From the NCBI GenBank assembly GCA_027310755.1, contig DAIDAE010000007.1, positions 1 through 39,329 on the forward strand: DNA of 39,329 nucleotides, in the 5' to 3' direction. Both the position numbers and the translations under genes were made by a program. Under the pieces are notes generated by a model. It saw nothing but the letters and a program-made list of their open reading frames with translations. It ran no database searches and was not told the DNA's origin. The stretch is from Candidatus Micrarchaeaceae archaeon. GTDB lineage: Archaea > Micrarchaeota > Micrarchaeia > Micrarchaeales > Micrarchaeaceae. Shown one piece after another: positions 15,563 through 23,199 of this stretch; position 1 is the stretch's first letter; each line of letters starts with the position of its first letter.

Positions 15563-16669
15563 ATGGTACAGGACAAGGCAACACTGGAGAAGAAGATAGA
15601 GGAGCTGAAGGAGGAGTACGCCAAGACGAAGGACAACAAGAAGACGAACGTCCACGTTGGGCTCATCCGCTTCAAGATAGCGCAAGCAAAGCGGGATCTT
15701 GTCGTTGCAAGCAAGAAAATAAAAGGGGAGGGATTTTTCGTAAAGAAATCCGGCGATGCTACCGTCGCGCTGGTCGGATTTCCGAGCGCGGGGAAATCAT
15801 CATTAATCAATGTGATTGCGAACACCAAAAACAAGACGGCCCAATACGCATTTACAACAACACAGATAATCCCCGGTACGATGATCTACAAGGATGCACA
15901 TATACAGGTGTTCGACATGCCCGGCCTCATAGAGGACGCGCATCTTGGGAAGGGAGGGGGAAGGATGGTGATATCCGCCGCCAAGTCCGCGGACCTGATC
16001 GTATTCGTCATAGACATAAACCAGCTTCAGCAGTTCGAAAAGCTCATGAAGGAGCTCAATGCGCTTGAAATCAACATCAACAAGAAGAAGCCCTACATAC
16101 AGATAACCGAGCAGGTGACCGGCGGGATAAAGGTGGAGGTGAACAAATCAGGCCTCCCAGAGGAGGACATAACCGAAATACTGGGCGGGCTGGGAATTCA
16201 CAATGCGATAGTCTCGATATGGGGCAAGACAAGCGATGACGAGCTGATTTCGATAATCTCCGGAAGGGCCATCTACCTGAGAGCGATAGTCGCCCTCAAC
16301 AAGATAGATACCAATGCAGATTACCAAAAAGTGGCAAATGTCCTTTCGAGGGAGTTCAACATAGAGGTTATCCCTATAAGCGCAACCAAAAAGATAAACA
16401 CTGACGTTATCAGGGAGAGGATCTATGAAAATCTTGGGATCATAACTGTCTACCTAAAACCTAGAACCAGCGAGGAGCAGCTTAAGCCGATGATACTCGG
16501 AAGGGGTGCAACAGTCGGCGACGCGGCCAAAAAGTTCCACACCAGGATAATCGACGATCTGAAGTGCGCTACCATAACCGGTCCAAGTGCGCATTTCCCA
16601 AACGAGAGGGTCGGTGTTGCTCATAACCTCCAAGGCGGCGACGTGATAACGTTCATAAAGAACAAGTAA
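15563..16669 (+). CDS. DRG-family GTPase (Obg-type, TGS domain)
   Basis: A protein of 368 residues. The basic coiled N-terminus (EKKIEELKEEYAKTKDNKK) precedes G1 VGFPSAGKSSLIN (~71-83), G2 around FTTTQIIPG, G3 DMPGLIEDA (~118), G4 NKID (~265) and G5 ISATKK. The C-terminal ~75 residues form a TGS domain (VYLKPRTSEEQ...HNLQGGDVITFI). Archaeal and eukaryotic DRG proteins bind translating ribosomes and help rescue stalls. It is four bases downstream of the small membrane gene and probably cotranscribed with srp54. Confidence 0.93.
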   Translation: MVQDKATLEKKIEELKEEYAKTKDNKKTNVHVGLIRFKIAQAKRDLVVASKKIKGEGFFVKKSGDATVALVGFPSAGKSSLINVIANTKNKTAQYAFTTTQIIPGTMIYKDAHIQVFDMPGLIEDAHLGKGGGRMVISAAKSADLIVFVIDINQLQQFEKLMKELNALEININKKKPYIQITEQVTGGIKVEVNKSGLPEEDITEILGGLGIHNAIVSIWGKTSDDELISIISGRAIYLRAIVALNKIDTNADYQKVANVLSREFNIEVIPISATKKINTDVIRERIYENLGIITVYLKPRTSEEQLKPMILGRGATVGDAAKKFHTRIIDDLKCATITGPSAHFPNERVGVAHNLQGGDVITFIKNK

Positions 16670-16860
16670 TTGATGCTGGGCAAAATCCCATATAACAAAC
16701 TGCGCAAAACAATGTATAAATCCGTTTATTTTCATACAAAATCCAATCATTGCGGGCAGCGGGGACGATCTCCATAAACTTCCGAGTGAGCACCACATCG
16801 CTCCGCAATTGTTAATTCCGAAAGCATGGAAGGATTAAATAATTATTATGATATGCTTTA

Positions 16861-17343
16861 TTGCACTGTCGTGATTTAATAGCTATAAAATACTGGGAAT
16901 TCGAGGATGCGCCGCTCAGGGAGAAGCTAAAATCGCCCAGCATCAAAGAAATTGCAAAAATATTCTATGACAATGAAACAGAGGCCTATCGTTTCTCCCT
17001 GCTTTTGCTCGAAGTGAAGAGAAAAGGGGAGCTCAGGCTGAAGGACGTGCCTGAATCCATACCCATAGCGACCGCAAAGCGGTACCTGGACTTTGCAATG
17101 CAGATAGGTATGCTCAAGCACGAAAATAGCGCCTATTCATTGACGGACAGGTTTTCGAAACCCTTCAGGAACATAGCAACATACGTGAAGGCATGGATGG
17201 ACGCGCAGCAAGACGAGGATCTCTCCGTACAATTTGCAAACGCAAAGATGGAGAAGCAGGCCAAAAGGGGAGGCAAACAGGTAAAATCCGCAGGCACCGG
17301 AGGCCCGGGCCAGGATACTCCAGTCCAAAGTCCACCCCGTTAG
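16861..17343 (+). CDS. Putative winged-helix-like protein, unknown function
   Basis: A protein of 160 residues, not assigned to a family. The N-terminal ~100 residues are mostly helical and resemble a winged-helix arrangement (IKEIAKIFYDNETEAYRFSLLL, then RLKDVPESIPIATAKRYLDFAMQIGMLKHENSAYSLT, as in a wing ending in a short hairpin). The last ~35 residues are basic, Gly/Pro-rich and probably disordered. The start is TTG 16861; the TATA-like ATTAAATA at 16831-16838 lies ~26 bp upstream, which fits a leaderless mRNA beginning at this codon. The 191-bp gap before it shows no gene. It converges on the next gene with a 9-bp gap. Confidence 0.55.
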   Translation: MHCRDLIAIKYWEFEDAPLREKLKSPSIKEIAKIFYDNETEAYRFSLLLLEVKRKGELRLKDVPESIPIATAKRYLDFAMQIGMLKHENSAYSLTDRFSKPFRNIATYVKAWMDAQQDEDLSVQFANAKMEKQAKRGGKQVKSAGTGGPGQDTPVQSPPR

Positions 17344-17352
17344 CGCGAGCAG

Positions 17353-17913
17353 CTACCTTAACAAATTTTCTATCGGTTGTGCCGTCGGGTTTTTCATGAG
17401 GCTGAGGTGCTCCCCGTCCTTTATCTCTAGCTCCAAACACGTACTGCGTGGTATCAAAAATGCACCCGGATTGAATAGGAACCTGTCTATCAGCATTTCG
17501 GCGCGCATCTGATGTACTTCCGTGAATAGGCGGCGTAATGTTCCGAGATCCTCCGCAAGGAACATACCCTCCCTGCGCCCGTTATCCACCGACCTCACGT
17601 TAACAACCTTGCCGACATACGCAGCATCAGAGGTGAAACCCACGCTAACCGGCATGCCGATGCTGTGATTTCTGAGGATACGTATCGCACACATGTGTTC
17701 CACCGCCCTTTTTTGCACATACGACAAGTCGCCGTCCGGCAACGGCTTCAGGGCGGTCCTGATTTCTGCAATCCCGCTTTCTCTTCCAACATATATTTCC
17801 GGCCGTTCAATATAAACCCTTAGTTCTCTCCCGATGGGCTGCAAGCTGGCCGTACCTTTGTCCGCATCTGATTCTATACTGGCCGCCACTTTGACGAACG
17901 AGGATCGCCACAC
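17353..17913 (-). CDS. Protein of unknown function (186 aa)
   Basis: I cannot assign a family. The product is soluble, without signal peptide, mixed alpha/beta (ELRVYIERPEIYVG, DLSYVQKRAVEHMCAIRIL, LGTLRRLFTEVHQMRAEMLIDRFLF, CLELEIKDGEHLSLM). The start is probably GTG 17913, with AAGGAG immediately upstream; GTG 17889 is an alternative. An AATAAATAT element near 17945-17955 could be the TATA box. Codon usage looks like the neighbours, so it is probably a resident gene. Confidence 0.5.
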   Translation of the reverse strand: MWRSSFVKVAASIESDADKGTASLQPIGRELRVYIERPEIYVGRESGIAEIRTALKPLPDGDLSYVQKRAVEHMCAIRILRNHSIGMPVSVGFTSDAAYVGKVVNVRSVDNGRREGMFLAEDLGTLRRLFTEVHQMRAEMLIDRFLFNPGAFLIPRSTCLELEIKDGEHLSLMKNPTAQPIENLLR

Positions 17914-17978
17914 GCTCCTTCAACCTGATAAAGCAGTCAATGAGTCACATATTTATTCTTTTTGTATAGAAACGACAG

Positions 17979-18089
17979 CGGGCCCGGCGGGATTTGAACC
18001 CGCGACCTTCAGATTTCTTCTTCGATAAAACTTTCACGGAAAGTTTTCATTAGAAGTCTGCCGCTCTATCCAAGCTGAGCTACGGGCCC
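17979..18089 (-). tRNA. tRNA-Arg(UCU) with a 36-nt intron
   Basis: On the minus strand the acceptor GGGCCCG (18089-18083) pairs with CGGGCCC (17986-17980), with G73 and no encoded CCA. The D arm is GCTC..GAGC, the T arm GCGGG-TTCAAAT-CCCGC, and the anticodon loop CTTCTAA reads UCU. The anticodon arm is interrupted after position 37 by an intron at 18015-18050. The mature length is 75 nt. The anticodon stem has a G27-A43 mismatch. A TATA element lies 27 bp upstream of G1. Confidence 0.92.
18015..18050 (-). other. Archaeal tRNA intron at the canonical 37/38 position
   Basis: The 36-nt intron contains a perfect 9-bp hairpin, AAAACTTTC with loop CGT and GAAAGTTTT. Its 3' part (GAAGAAG) can pair with the anticodon-loop CTTC to form the central helix of a bulge-helix-bulge site cut by the archaeal splicing endonuclease. 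The exact bulges were not folded. Confidence 0.75.
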
Positions 18090-18110
18090 GTCAGAAGAAT
18101 AGTGCAAATA

Positions 18111-18120
18111 TGTTATTTAA
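18111..18120 (-). promoter_or_regulatory. TATA box of the tRNA-Arg gene
   Basis: TTAAATAACA on the minus strand is centred about 27 bp upstream of tRNA nucleotide 1, the expected distance. It sits in the short gap after the TatD stop codon, so the tRNA is transcribed independently. Confidence 0.55.
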
Positions 18121-18126
18121 TGCTTT

Positions 18127-18948
18127 TTAAGAGCGCCTGAGTCCCGAGTCCGTGGGTATCCTGAAGAATTTTTTTGTGTTTAGCGTGAGCTGTTCCGCGG
18201 CCCTGGAAAACTCCAACCCCTTGGCCGCCGCAATCATGGCAATGGATTTTCCGACGTCGGCCGGGGAGGCTCCCACCACAGGCGAATCGCTCTCCGCCAT
18301 CAGGCGGTCTATCGCAACCTCCGTTATGACGGCTCTCCGTTTTGCGGATTCTATTGGGGGAATGGATATCATGTAGCCAAGCCTCTCCGCTTCCCTCGCT
18401 TGCAGCACATCGCCCTCAAAGAAATGCAGATGTACATTCCCTATATTTCTCTCCTTCAGGATCGCCAAGACGTCGCCCATCGAATTTCTTGAGTGTACGC
18501 TTACTGGCAGATCGAGCTCCTCGGCAAGGTCCAGCATTGCGATGAATGCCTTTTTCTGCTTGATGACAAGATCCGGAGTATCCGCTTTCATGTAGTCGAG
18601 GCCTATTTCCCCTATAGCCACGACCCTTCCCTTACTATTCAATGCAAGTTCCTTGAGCTCCTTTACATTGCCGATTAGGTGCCTGCTCTCTGTGTACATT
18701 GCGTTCTCCGGATCTATGCCAACAGCGGCGAATACATTATTGTTTAGGGCGCTGATTTTCACCGCCGTCCTGCTGGTCAGCGCGTTTATCCCATCTGTGA
18801 CTATTGTAAGCACTCCGGCGTCTATCGCAGAAAGTACCAAGGCATGTTCCTTTATCAGATCGAGGTGGCAGTGCGCATCGGCCATCTCAATTTTCTGTTT
18901 TTCATATCTTGCCACGTCGTTCACCTTCGCGACAAGTTTTCCTCCCAT
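18127..18948 (-). CDS. TatD-family metal-dependent hydrolase (DNase)
   Basis: A protein of 273 residues, TIM-barrel amidohydrolase fold. Metal-site motifs in order: ADAHCHLD (~23), GEIGLDY (~114), VSVHSRN (~148), a His in NVHLHFFEG (~172) and AESDSP (~215; usually ETDSP). TatD enzymes are Mg-dependent 3'-5' exonucleases acting in DNA repair and degradation. ATG 18948 is supported by the shared TATA element at 18972-18980, which predicts a transcript start at ~18950 (leaderless). The internal ATG 18885 starts right at the first motif and is the alternative if the N-terminal 21 residues are not translated. It is divergent from the DUF929 gene. Confidence 0.88.
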   Translation of the reverse strand: MGGKLVAKVNDVARYEKQKIEMADAHCHLDLIKEHALVLSAIDAGVLTIVTDGINALTSRTAVKISALNNNVFAAVGIDPENAMYTESRHLIGNVKELKELALNSKGRVVAIGEIGLDYMKADTPDLVIKQKKAFIAMLDLAEELDLPVSVHSRNSMGDVLAILKERNIGNVHLHFFEGDVLQAREAERLGYMISIPPIESAKRRAVITEVAIDRLMAESDSPVVGASPADVGKSIAMIAAAKGLEFSRAAEQLTLNTKKFFRIPTDSGLRRS

Positions 18949-18971
18949 AAATACAAATGAAAAAGCAAAAG

Positions 18972-18980
18972 ATTAATATA
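18972..18980. promoter_or_regulatory. Shared bidirectional TATA element
   Basis: ATTAATATA reads as a TATA-like box on both strands and is the only candidate between the TatD gene and the divergent DUF929 gene. At 25 bp spacing it puts transcript starts near 18950 (minus) and 19001 (plus), each close to a start codon. Confidence 0.45.
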
Positions 18981-19024
18981 CACCTGTTCAGAATTATTAC
19001 CAACTTTTTGTGTCAGTGTTATCC

Positions 19025-20002
19025 ATGGCCAGCTCAACGAACAAAATCAACAGGCTCGAGAGCAGGCTCAACAAGCTTCTCATCGTGAATGTCATACTCA
19101 TAATTGCAATTGCCATCCTGGCTGTCTACTTATTATGGTGGCCACAGCTCAAGCTCGCACTCTTCGGCCCGCCATTCGGCCAGACCCTTGCGGGGATAGA
19201 TACGCCCCTTACTGCCGCGCAGCTAAATGTTATCAACGGGGGGCCGAACAGTTATTTTGAGACGGCAGGAGAGAGGCTGATCAACGGAACCCTCACAAAC
19301 CAGATTCAACTTGCAAATTCCCCACAATACAGACCTTTTGTGATAAATGGAAAACCCACAGTGATATACATGGGTGCAATATCATGCATATACTGCGGCG
19401 AGAATAGGTGGGCGATGGCATTGGCGCTCTCGAGATTCGGAAACTTCAGCGCCCTTTATAACGGATACAGCTCGTTCGGGGACGCCGACGTTCCCACCCT
19501 CTACTGGAAATCAAACAATTACACCGCGCCTTCCGGGATGACCTATGGCAATTACTACAACAGCAACCTAATAAATTTCGTATCCGCCGAATACGATTCC
19601 CCCATAAAGCTGGGTTTCGAGCTGCCGAGCACAGGACTGACATACTATGTGCAGAACGCACCAAACCAAAGTTATGCTTCAGCCCTGGAGTTCATGAATA
19701 GAACAGGTAAGTTCCAAGGCACCCCGTTCACTTTCTGGGGGTCATCCCTTGTCACCGGCGCCGATGGAGTGGTTTTTGGAAATTCGACCCCTACCTCGGC
19801 GGCAGGCATCGCACTTACCAACATGACCCATCAGGACGTGCTCAACCAGCTGCAGTCCTTCAATGACCAGTTTGCATGGAGCGAATACGCCGCAGCAGAC
19901 GTTTACATAGCCGAGATCTGCCCGACAATAGGAAACGCCGCATCGGTCTGTTCCCTGCCGGCGATAAGGACCATAGGCGCGGTGATGGGTCTTTCATCTT
20001 AA
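19025..20002 (+). CDS. DUF929-family membrane-anchored thioredoxin-like protein
   Basis: A protein of 325 residues. One N-terminal membrane helix (~19-39) anchors a ~280-residue extracytoplasmic domain. The segment PTVIYMGAISCIYCGENRW with C121-x2-C124, followed by ALALSRFGNFSALY, is the hallmark of DUF929, a thioredoxin-fold family known mainly from acidophilic archaea. More Cys occur near the C-terminus (ICPTIGNAASVC) and could form a second pair. Many N-x-S/T sequons fit an exported glycoprotein. A role in disulfide formation or exchange outside the membrane is inferred. ATG 19025 is preferred; GTG 19010 and GTG 19016 are in-frame alternatives. The next gene, a 4-TM protein with a Cys pair, is 21 bp downstream. 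Confidence 0.8.
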   Translation: MASSTNKINRLESRLNKLLIVNVILIIAIAILAVYLLWWPQLKLALFGPPFGQTLAGIDTPLTAAQLNVINGGPNSYFETAGERLINGTLTNQIQLANSPQYRPFVINGKPTVIYMGAISCIYCGENRWAMALALSRFGNFSALYNGYSSFGDADVPTLYWKSNNYTAPSGMTYGNYYNSNLINFVSAEYDSPIKLGFELPSTGLTYYVQNAPNQSYASALEFMNRTGKFQGTPFTFWGSSLVTGADGVVFGNSTPTSAAGIALTNMTHQDVLNQLQSFNDQFAWSEYAAADVYIAEICPTIGNAASVCSLPAIRTIGAVMGLSS

Positions 20003-20023
20003 AGTGTTTCCAAAAGTAATAAT

Positions 20024-20530
20024 ATGAAAACCAGCTTCCCTTCCCGCGCCTTTAGCACCCTGCGCAGAATCTATGGCAGCCCGGTTTATCTCGCGGCAAA
20101 CATCCTTGCGCTTGTAGTCTACTATTTCATATTTGTTTACCTGATAAAGATACAGGAGGAGGGCGTTTTTCTGATAACGGTGCCCCCGTATATAGTATAT
20201 CTGCTTGTTGTGACCTCATCCATCGCTTTCACGATAGGCATATACTCAATAAAAAATACAAGGAGGAATGAGGCACGGGAGCTTTCCACCGGCCTGGGCA
20301 CCGCCACCACGTTGCTGGGCGGCGTGATAGGGGGATGCGGATGCGTCGAGCCCCTGCTCCTAAACCTTTCCATTTTTGGGCTCAATACTTCACAAACATT
20401 TGCGCTCCTGGACTTCGTTTCTGTGGCCCAAATCTGGATACTGTGGATTATGATAGCTATAAATTCCTTTGTAGTGATATACTACCTGAATAAACTTTCC
20501 AAACCTGCATGCGAAATCAGGAGAAAATAG
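20024..20530 (+). CDS. Four-helix membrane protein with a CGC motif
   Basis: A protein of 168 residues with about four membrane helices (~20-41, ~53-74, ~93-118, ~122-155). A glycine-rich Cys pair, GGVIGGCGCVEPLL (C105, C107), lies at or in a membrane segment, and two loops are basic. I do not recognise a named family. Adjacent to a DUF929 thioredoxin-like protein, it could be the membrane redox partner that re-oxidises or reduces it, analogous in role to DsbB, VKOR or CcdA; this is inference. The ATG lies 21 bp after the DUF929 stop, implying cotranscription. Confidence 0.65.
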   Translation: MKTSFPSRAFSTLRRIYGSPVYLAANILALVVYYFIFVYLIKIQEEGVFLITVPPYIVYLLVVTSSIAFTIGIYSIKNTRRNEARELSTGLGTATTLLGGVIGGCGCVEPLLLNLSIFGLNTSQTFALLDFVSVAQIWILWIMIAINSFVVIYYLNKLSKPACEIRRK

Positions 20531-20570
20531 GCGACAGCTGGTTTCACAATGGTTGTAAACGGGTTTGTTT

Positions 20571-21668
20571 ATGACGACCTACAAAAGGGCCACGGGGGCC
20601 CACACTACGGCGAAGCCCTTGCACAGGAAGCGCAGCCTGTCATTGCAGAAGCGGGCAGGAATCCACACAAGGAGGCACCAATTCTCCCGCATTTCCAGTA
20701 GGGAGGCGTATGTGCCACCAACATATGAGCCGATGGGTTACGAAGAGGCAGTGATACGCAACATAATGAACAATAGCAAGGGCAGCAATGTTGCCGATGA
20801 GGCATATGCCCTGACCTCAACGCTCTCAAGCCTGAGCGGCAATTTGAAGGAGCTGCAGTACAGGAAGGGAGTTGCAGCGGGCAAGCTGCTTTACAAGGTA
20901 AAGAGTGCAGCAAGGGGCTACATATATCCTGAGGAGTCCGTTGCTGATCTTGTCAGGTTTTTCCAGAGCGCGGGGCACAAGCATGTTACCTACATTGCCT
21001 ATCCTGGCAATATACAAATAAAACTGCACGACAAGCTCGGTCCAAACGTCGGGGCTTCCCTGCACATTTTTGAGGCCGGCGTGATTTCCGGGTTCCTGAG
21101 CTCGGCGATGCTGCGTTATGTTGATATAAAGGAAAGTTCATGCGTCAATGATGATGGGCCCTACTGCAGGTTTGTTTTTGACGCCAGCGGCGCGGGGCGG
21201 TCGGGCAATGCGGATCCCTCCTCCATAGATAGGCTCGCAAACCATATCGCCCACAATGTCAGGTTCACCAAGAGCAGGAGAGCGGTGGTGAAGAATGAAT
21301 ACTACATGCTCGGATCCTCCCTCCTTTTCGATGACGTTTATGTAGACTCCGTCAAAAGCATAGCCGCATACATGGGATGGAGCGTTGGCGAGAGGCTTTC
21401 CCGGAACGGCAAGCGTGTCAAGCTGTCAGAGATGAAGTATGCGATAAGGCTGCTCAACATGGGCAATCCCGAGATTATAGCATCCAAGCCCCTCCACATG
21501 CAACTCTCGTTCAACGGCGCAAGCTCAAGAAGGCAGTTTGTGAACATTTCTGTCGCATTCATAAATGGGCTCCTGTCGAGCGGCGCGGGAAGCGCAGCCA
21601 CGGCGGAAGCGCATACAGAAAACGGCTCCTATGTTGTCGACATAAGGGAGAAAGGCCCGAAAGGATAA
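20571..21668 (+). CDS. V4R-domain-like protein
   Basis: A protein of 365 residues. After a basic, probably disordered N-terminus (~1-45), a region of ~150 residues ends in EAGVISGFLSSAMLRYVDIKES and SSCVNDDGPYCRFVF. That glycine-rich helix plus C-x-n-G-x-x-C-x-F pattern is typical of V4R (4-vinyl reductase) small-molecule-binding domains. The C-terminal half repeats a similar but Cys-less pattern (SVAFINGLLSSGAGSAATAEA..GSYVVDI), suggesting two V4R-like units. The ligand is unknown; V4R domains often sense small hydrophobic molecules or act in complex assembly. ATG 20571 is chosen over the TTG two codons earlier. Confidence 0.65.
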   Translation: MTTYKRATGAHTTAKPLHRKRSLSLQKRAGIHTRRHQFSRISSREAYVPPTYEPMGYEEAVIRNIMNNSKGSNVADEAYALTSTLSSLSGNLKELQYRKGVAAGKLLYKVKSAARGYIYPEESVADLVRFFQSAGHKHVTYIAYPGNIQIKLHDKLGPNVGASLHIFEAGVISGFLSSAMLRYVDIKESSCVNDDGPYCRFVFDASGAGRSGNADPSSIDRLANHIAHNVRFTKSRRAVVKNEYYMLGSSLLFDDVYVDSVKSIAAYMGWSVGERLSRNGKRVKLSEMKYAIRLLNMGNPEIIASKPLHMQLSFNGASSRRQFVNISVAFINGLLSSGAGSAATAEAHTENGSYVVDIREKGPKG

Positions 21669-21718
21669 TTATTAAATAAGCTCGTTCTAAAGTTAAAAAG
21701 AATATACTAGGTTTAACT

Positions 21719-23164
21719 ATGGTTCTTGAATTTGCGGACAAGATATCCCCCCTCCTCCCGACCATCAAGCCCCCTGCGCAGCCCCTTTCGCTCAGGGAAA
21801 AAATGGTGTGGACCGGGATAGTCCTTATCGTTTACTTCATGCTCTACAGCACGGTGGCCATAGGCGTTTCCCAGCAGGCGATATCACAGCCGGTCGTGCA
21901 GCTCATAAGCATAGTGTTTGCCGGAAAGATAGGAAGCCTGATAACTGTTGGAATAGGCCCTATCGTGCTCGCCAGCATAATCCTACAGCTCGCGTCCGGC
22001 TCCGGACTGTTCAAAATAGACATGCAAAATCCCGCCGAGAAGGCAAGGTACCAGACGGTCCAGAAGCTCGCCGCCATACTGATTGCCGTGATCGAGGCGT
22101 TCGTATATACTATGACCGGATTCGTGCCGATAACGACCCCATCCTTCTTCGGCCTGGTCGTTTTGCAGCTTGCGATAGGCGCGATAACGATAATATTCCT
22201 GGACGAGATAATGACGAAGTACGGCATAATGTCAGGCATAAACATATTCATAGCCGCAGGAGTCTCATACTCCATAGTGGCAGGCACGTTTGACATACTC
22301 ATTCCGGGCGCAATAAATGCGCTCCATGCCGGCGGCGCATCGGCCCTGCCAAACGCCCTGCTGGTGTTTGGGCCGCTCTTCTTTGCAGTGCTTGTCTTTT
22401 TGGTCAGCATATACGCATATGAGACGAAAGTGGAACTCCCCCTCGCATTCGAACAGCTTAGGGGCATAGGCGGCAGGCTTCCGATACCATTCCTTTACGT
22501 GAGCGTGCTTCCTGTCATACTCGCATCGTCGCTCGAGCTCAGCATGACCGTATGGTTCAGGTTTCTTGCCGGATCCACAAGCGCGATCGCAAAGTTCTTC
22601 GCATTTTACCAGAGCGTAGGCACCACGACCCCCTCCCTCACCGGCGGGCTCATCTATCTGATCTCGCCGCAATTCCCATCTCCGTATCCTGCCCCGTACG
22701 GCATAGGCGGCTACGGCGCATATTTCAATTACCTGGCAACATCAACATCGCAGTTATTCCTCCCATGGGGAGGACTCATCCTCGTTCCGGAATGGGTCCA
22801 CATGGTAGTCTACACGCTTGTCCTTGTCGTGCTCTGCGTTATATTCGGGCGGTTCTGGATAGAGATGACCGGCCAGAATCCAAAGACCATGGCTGAGCAG
22901 ATAGGGGACATGGGATGGCAGATCCCAGGGTTCAGGAGGGATCCCAGGATAATAGAGAATGTCCTAAACAAGTACATTCCGACCGTGACCGTACTGGGCA
23001 GCATATTTGTGGGCTTCCTTGCAGCCATAGCCACTTTGAGCGGCGCAATAGGTTCCGGCATGGGAATACTACTCACCGTAGGAATAATCTACATGCTATA
23101 CCAGCAGCTCGAGCAGGAGAAGATCTTTGATACATATCCTATACTGAACAAGATAGTGAAATAA
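21719..23164 (+). CDS. secY: Protein translocase subunit SecY
   Basis: A protein of 481 residues with ten membrane helices, the channel of the Sec translocon. Recognisable parts: the plug and TM2 region (GSLITVGIGPIVLASIILQL), KARYQTVQKLAAI, the cytoplasmic loop with KVELPLAFEQLRGIGGRLPIPFLYVSVLPVILASSL, and a C-terminal FVGFLAAIATLSGAIGSGMGILLTV. It accepts proteins delivered by SRP54 and would export the pilin-LamG proteins encoded next to it. Its usual ribosomal-protein neighbours are absent. A-rich TATA-like elements at 21671-21678 and 21692-21699 precede ATG 21719. Confidence 0.97.
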   Translation: MVLEFADKISPLLPTIKPPAQPLSLREKMVWTGIVLIVYFMLYSTVAIGVSQQAISQPVVQLISIVFAGKIGSLITVGIGPIVLASIILQLASGSGLFKIDMQNPAEKARYQTVQKLAAILIAVIEAFVYTMTGFVPITTPSFFGLVVLQLAIGAITIIFLDEIMTKYGIMSGINIFIAAGVSYSIVAGTFDILIPGAINALHAGGASALPNALLVFGPLFFAVLVFLVSIYAYETKVELPLAFEQLRGIGGRLPIPFLYVSVLPVILASSLELSMTVWFRFLAGSTSAIAKFFAFYQSVGTTTPSLTGGLIYLISPQFPSPYPAPYGIGGYGAYFNYLATSTSQLFLPWGGLILVPEWVHMVVYTLVLVVLCVIFGRFWIEMTGQNPKTMAEQIGDMGWQIPGFRRDPRIIENVLNKYIPTVTVLGSIFVGFLAAIATLSGAIGSGMGILLTVGIIYMLYQQLEQEKIFDTYPILNKIVK

Positions 23165-23170
23165 GATAAC

Positions 23171-23180
23171 TTTTATATTT
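23171..23180 (+). promoter_or_regulatory. TATA box of the pilin-LamG array
   Basis: TTTTATATTT is centred ~25 bp upstream of ATG 23200, so the array mRNA is probably leaderless. The two later cassettes have no visible promoter of their own. Confidence 0.6.
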
Positions 23181-23199
23181 TGTCTGTTCAGTGTAAGCC

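Noticed and set aside
16670-16860. Possible small RNA in the 191-bp gap after the DRG GTPase
   Set aside because: No convincing C/D-box, tRNA or terminator pattern was seen; the gap holds only a TATA-like element next to 16861.
18015-18050. Hairpin read as a transcription terminator
   Set aside because: It lies within the tRNA between the two anticodon-arm halves and is explained by the tRNA intron.
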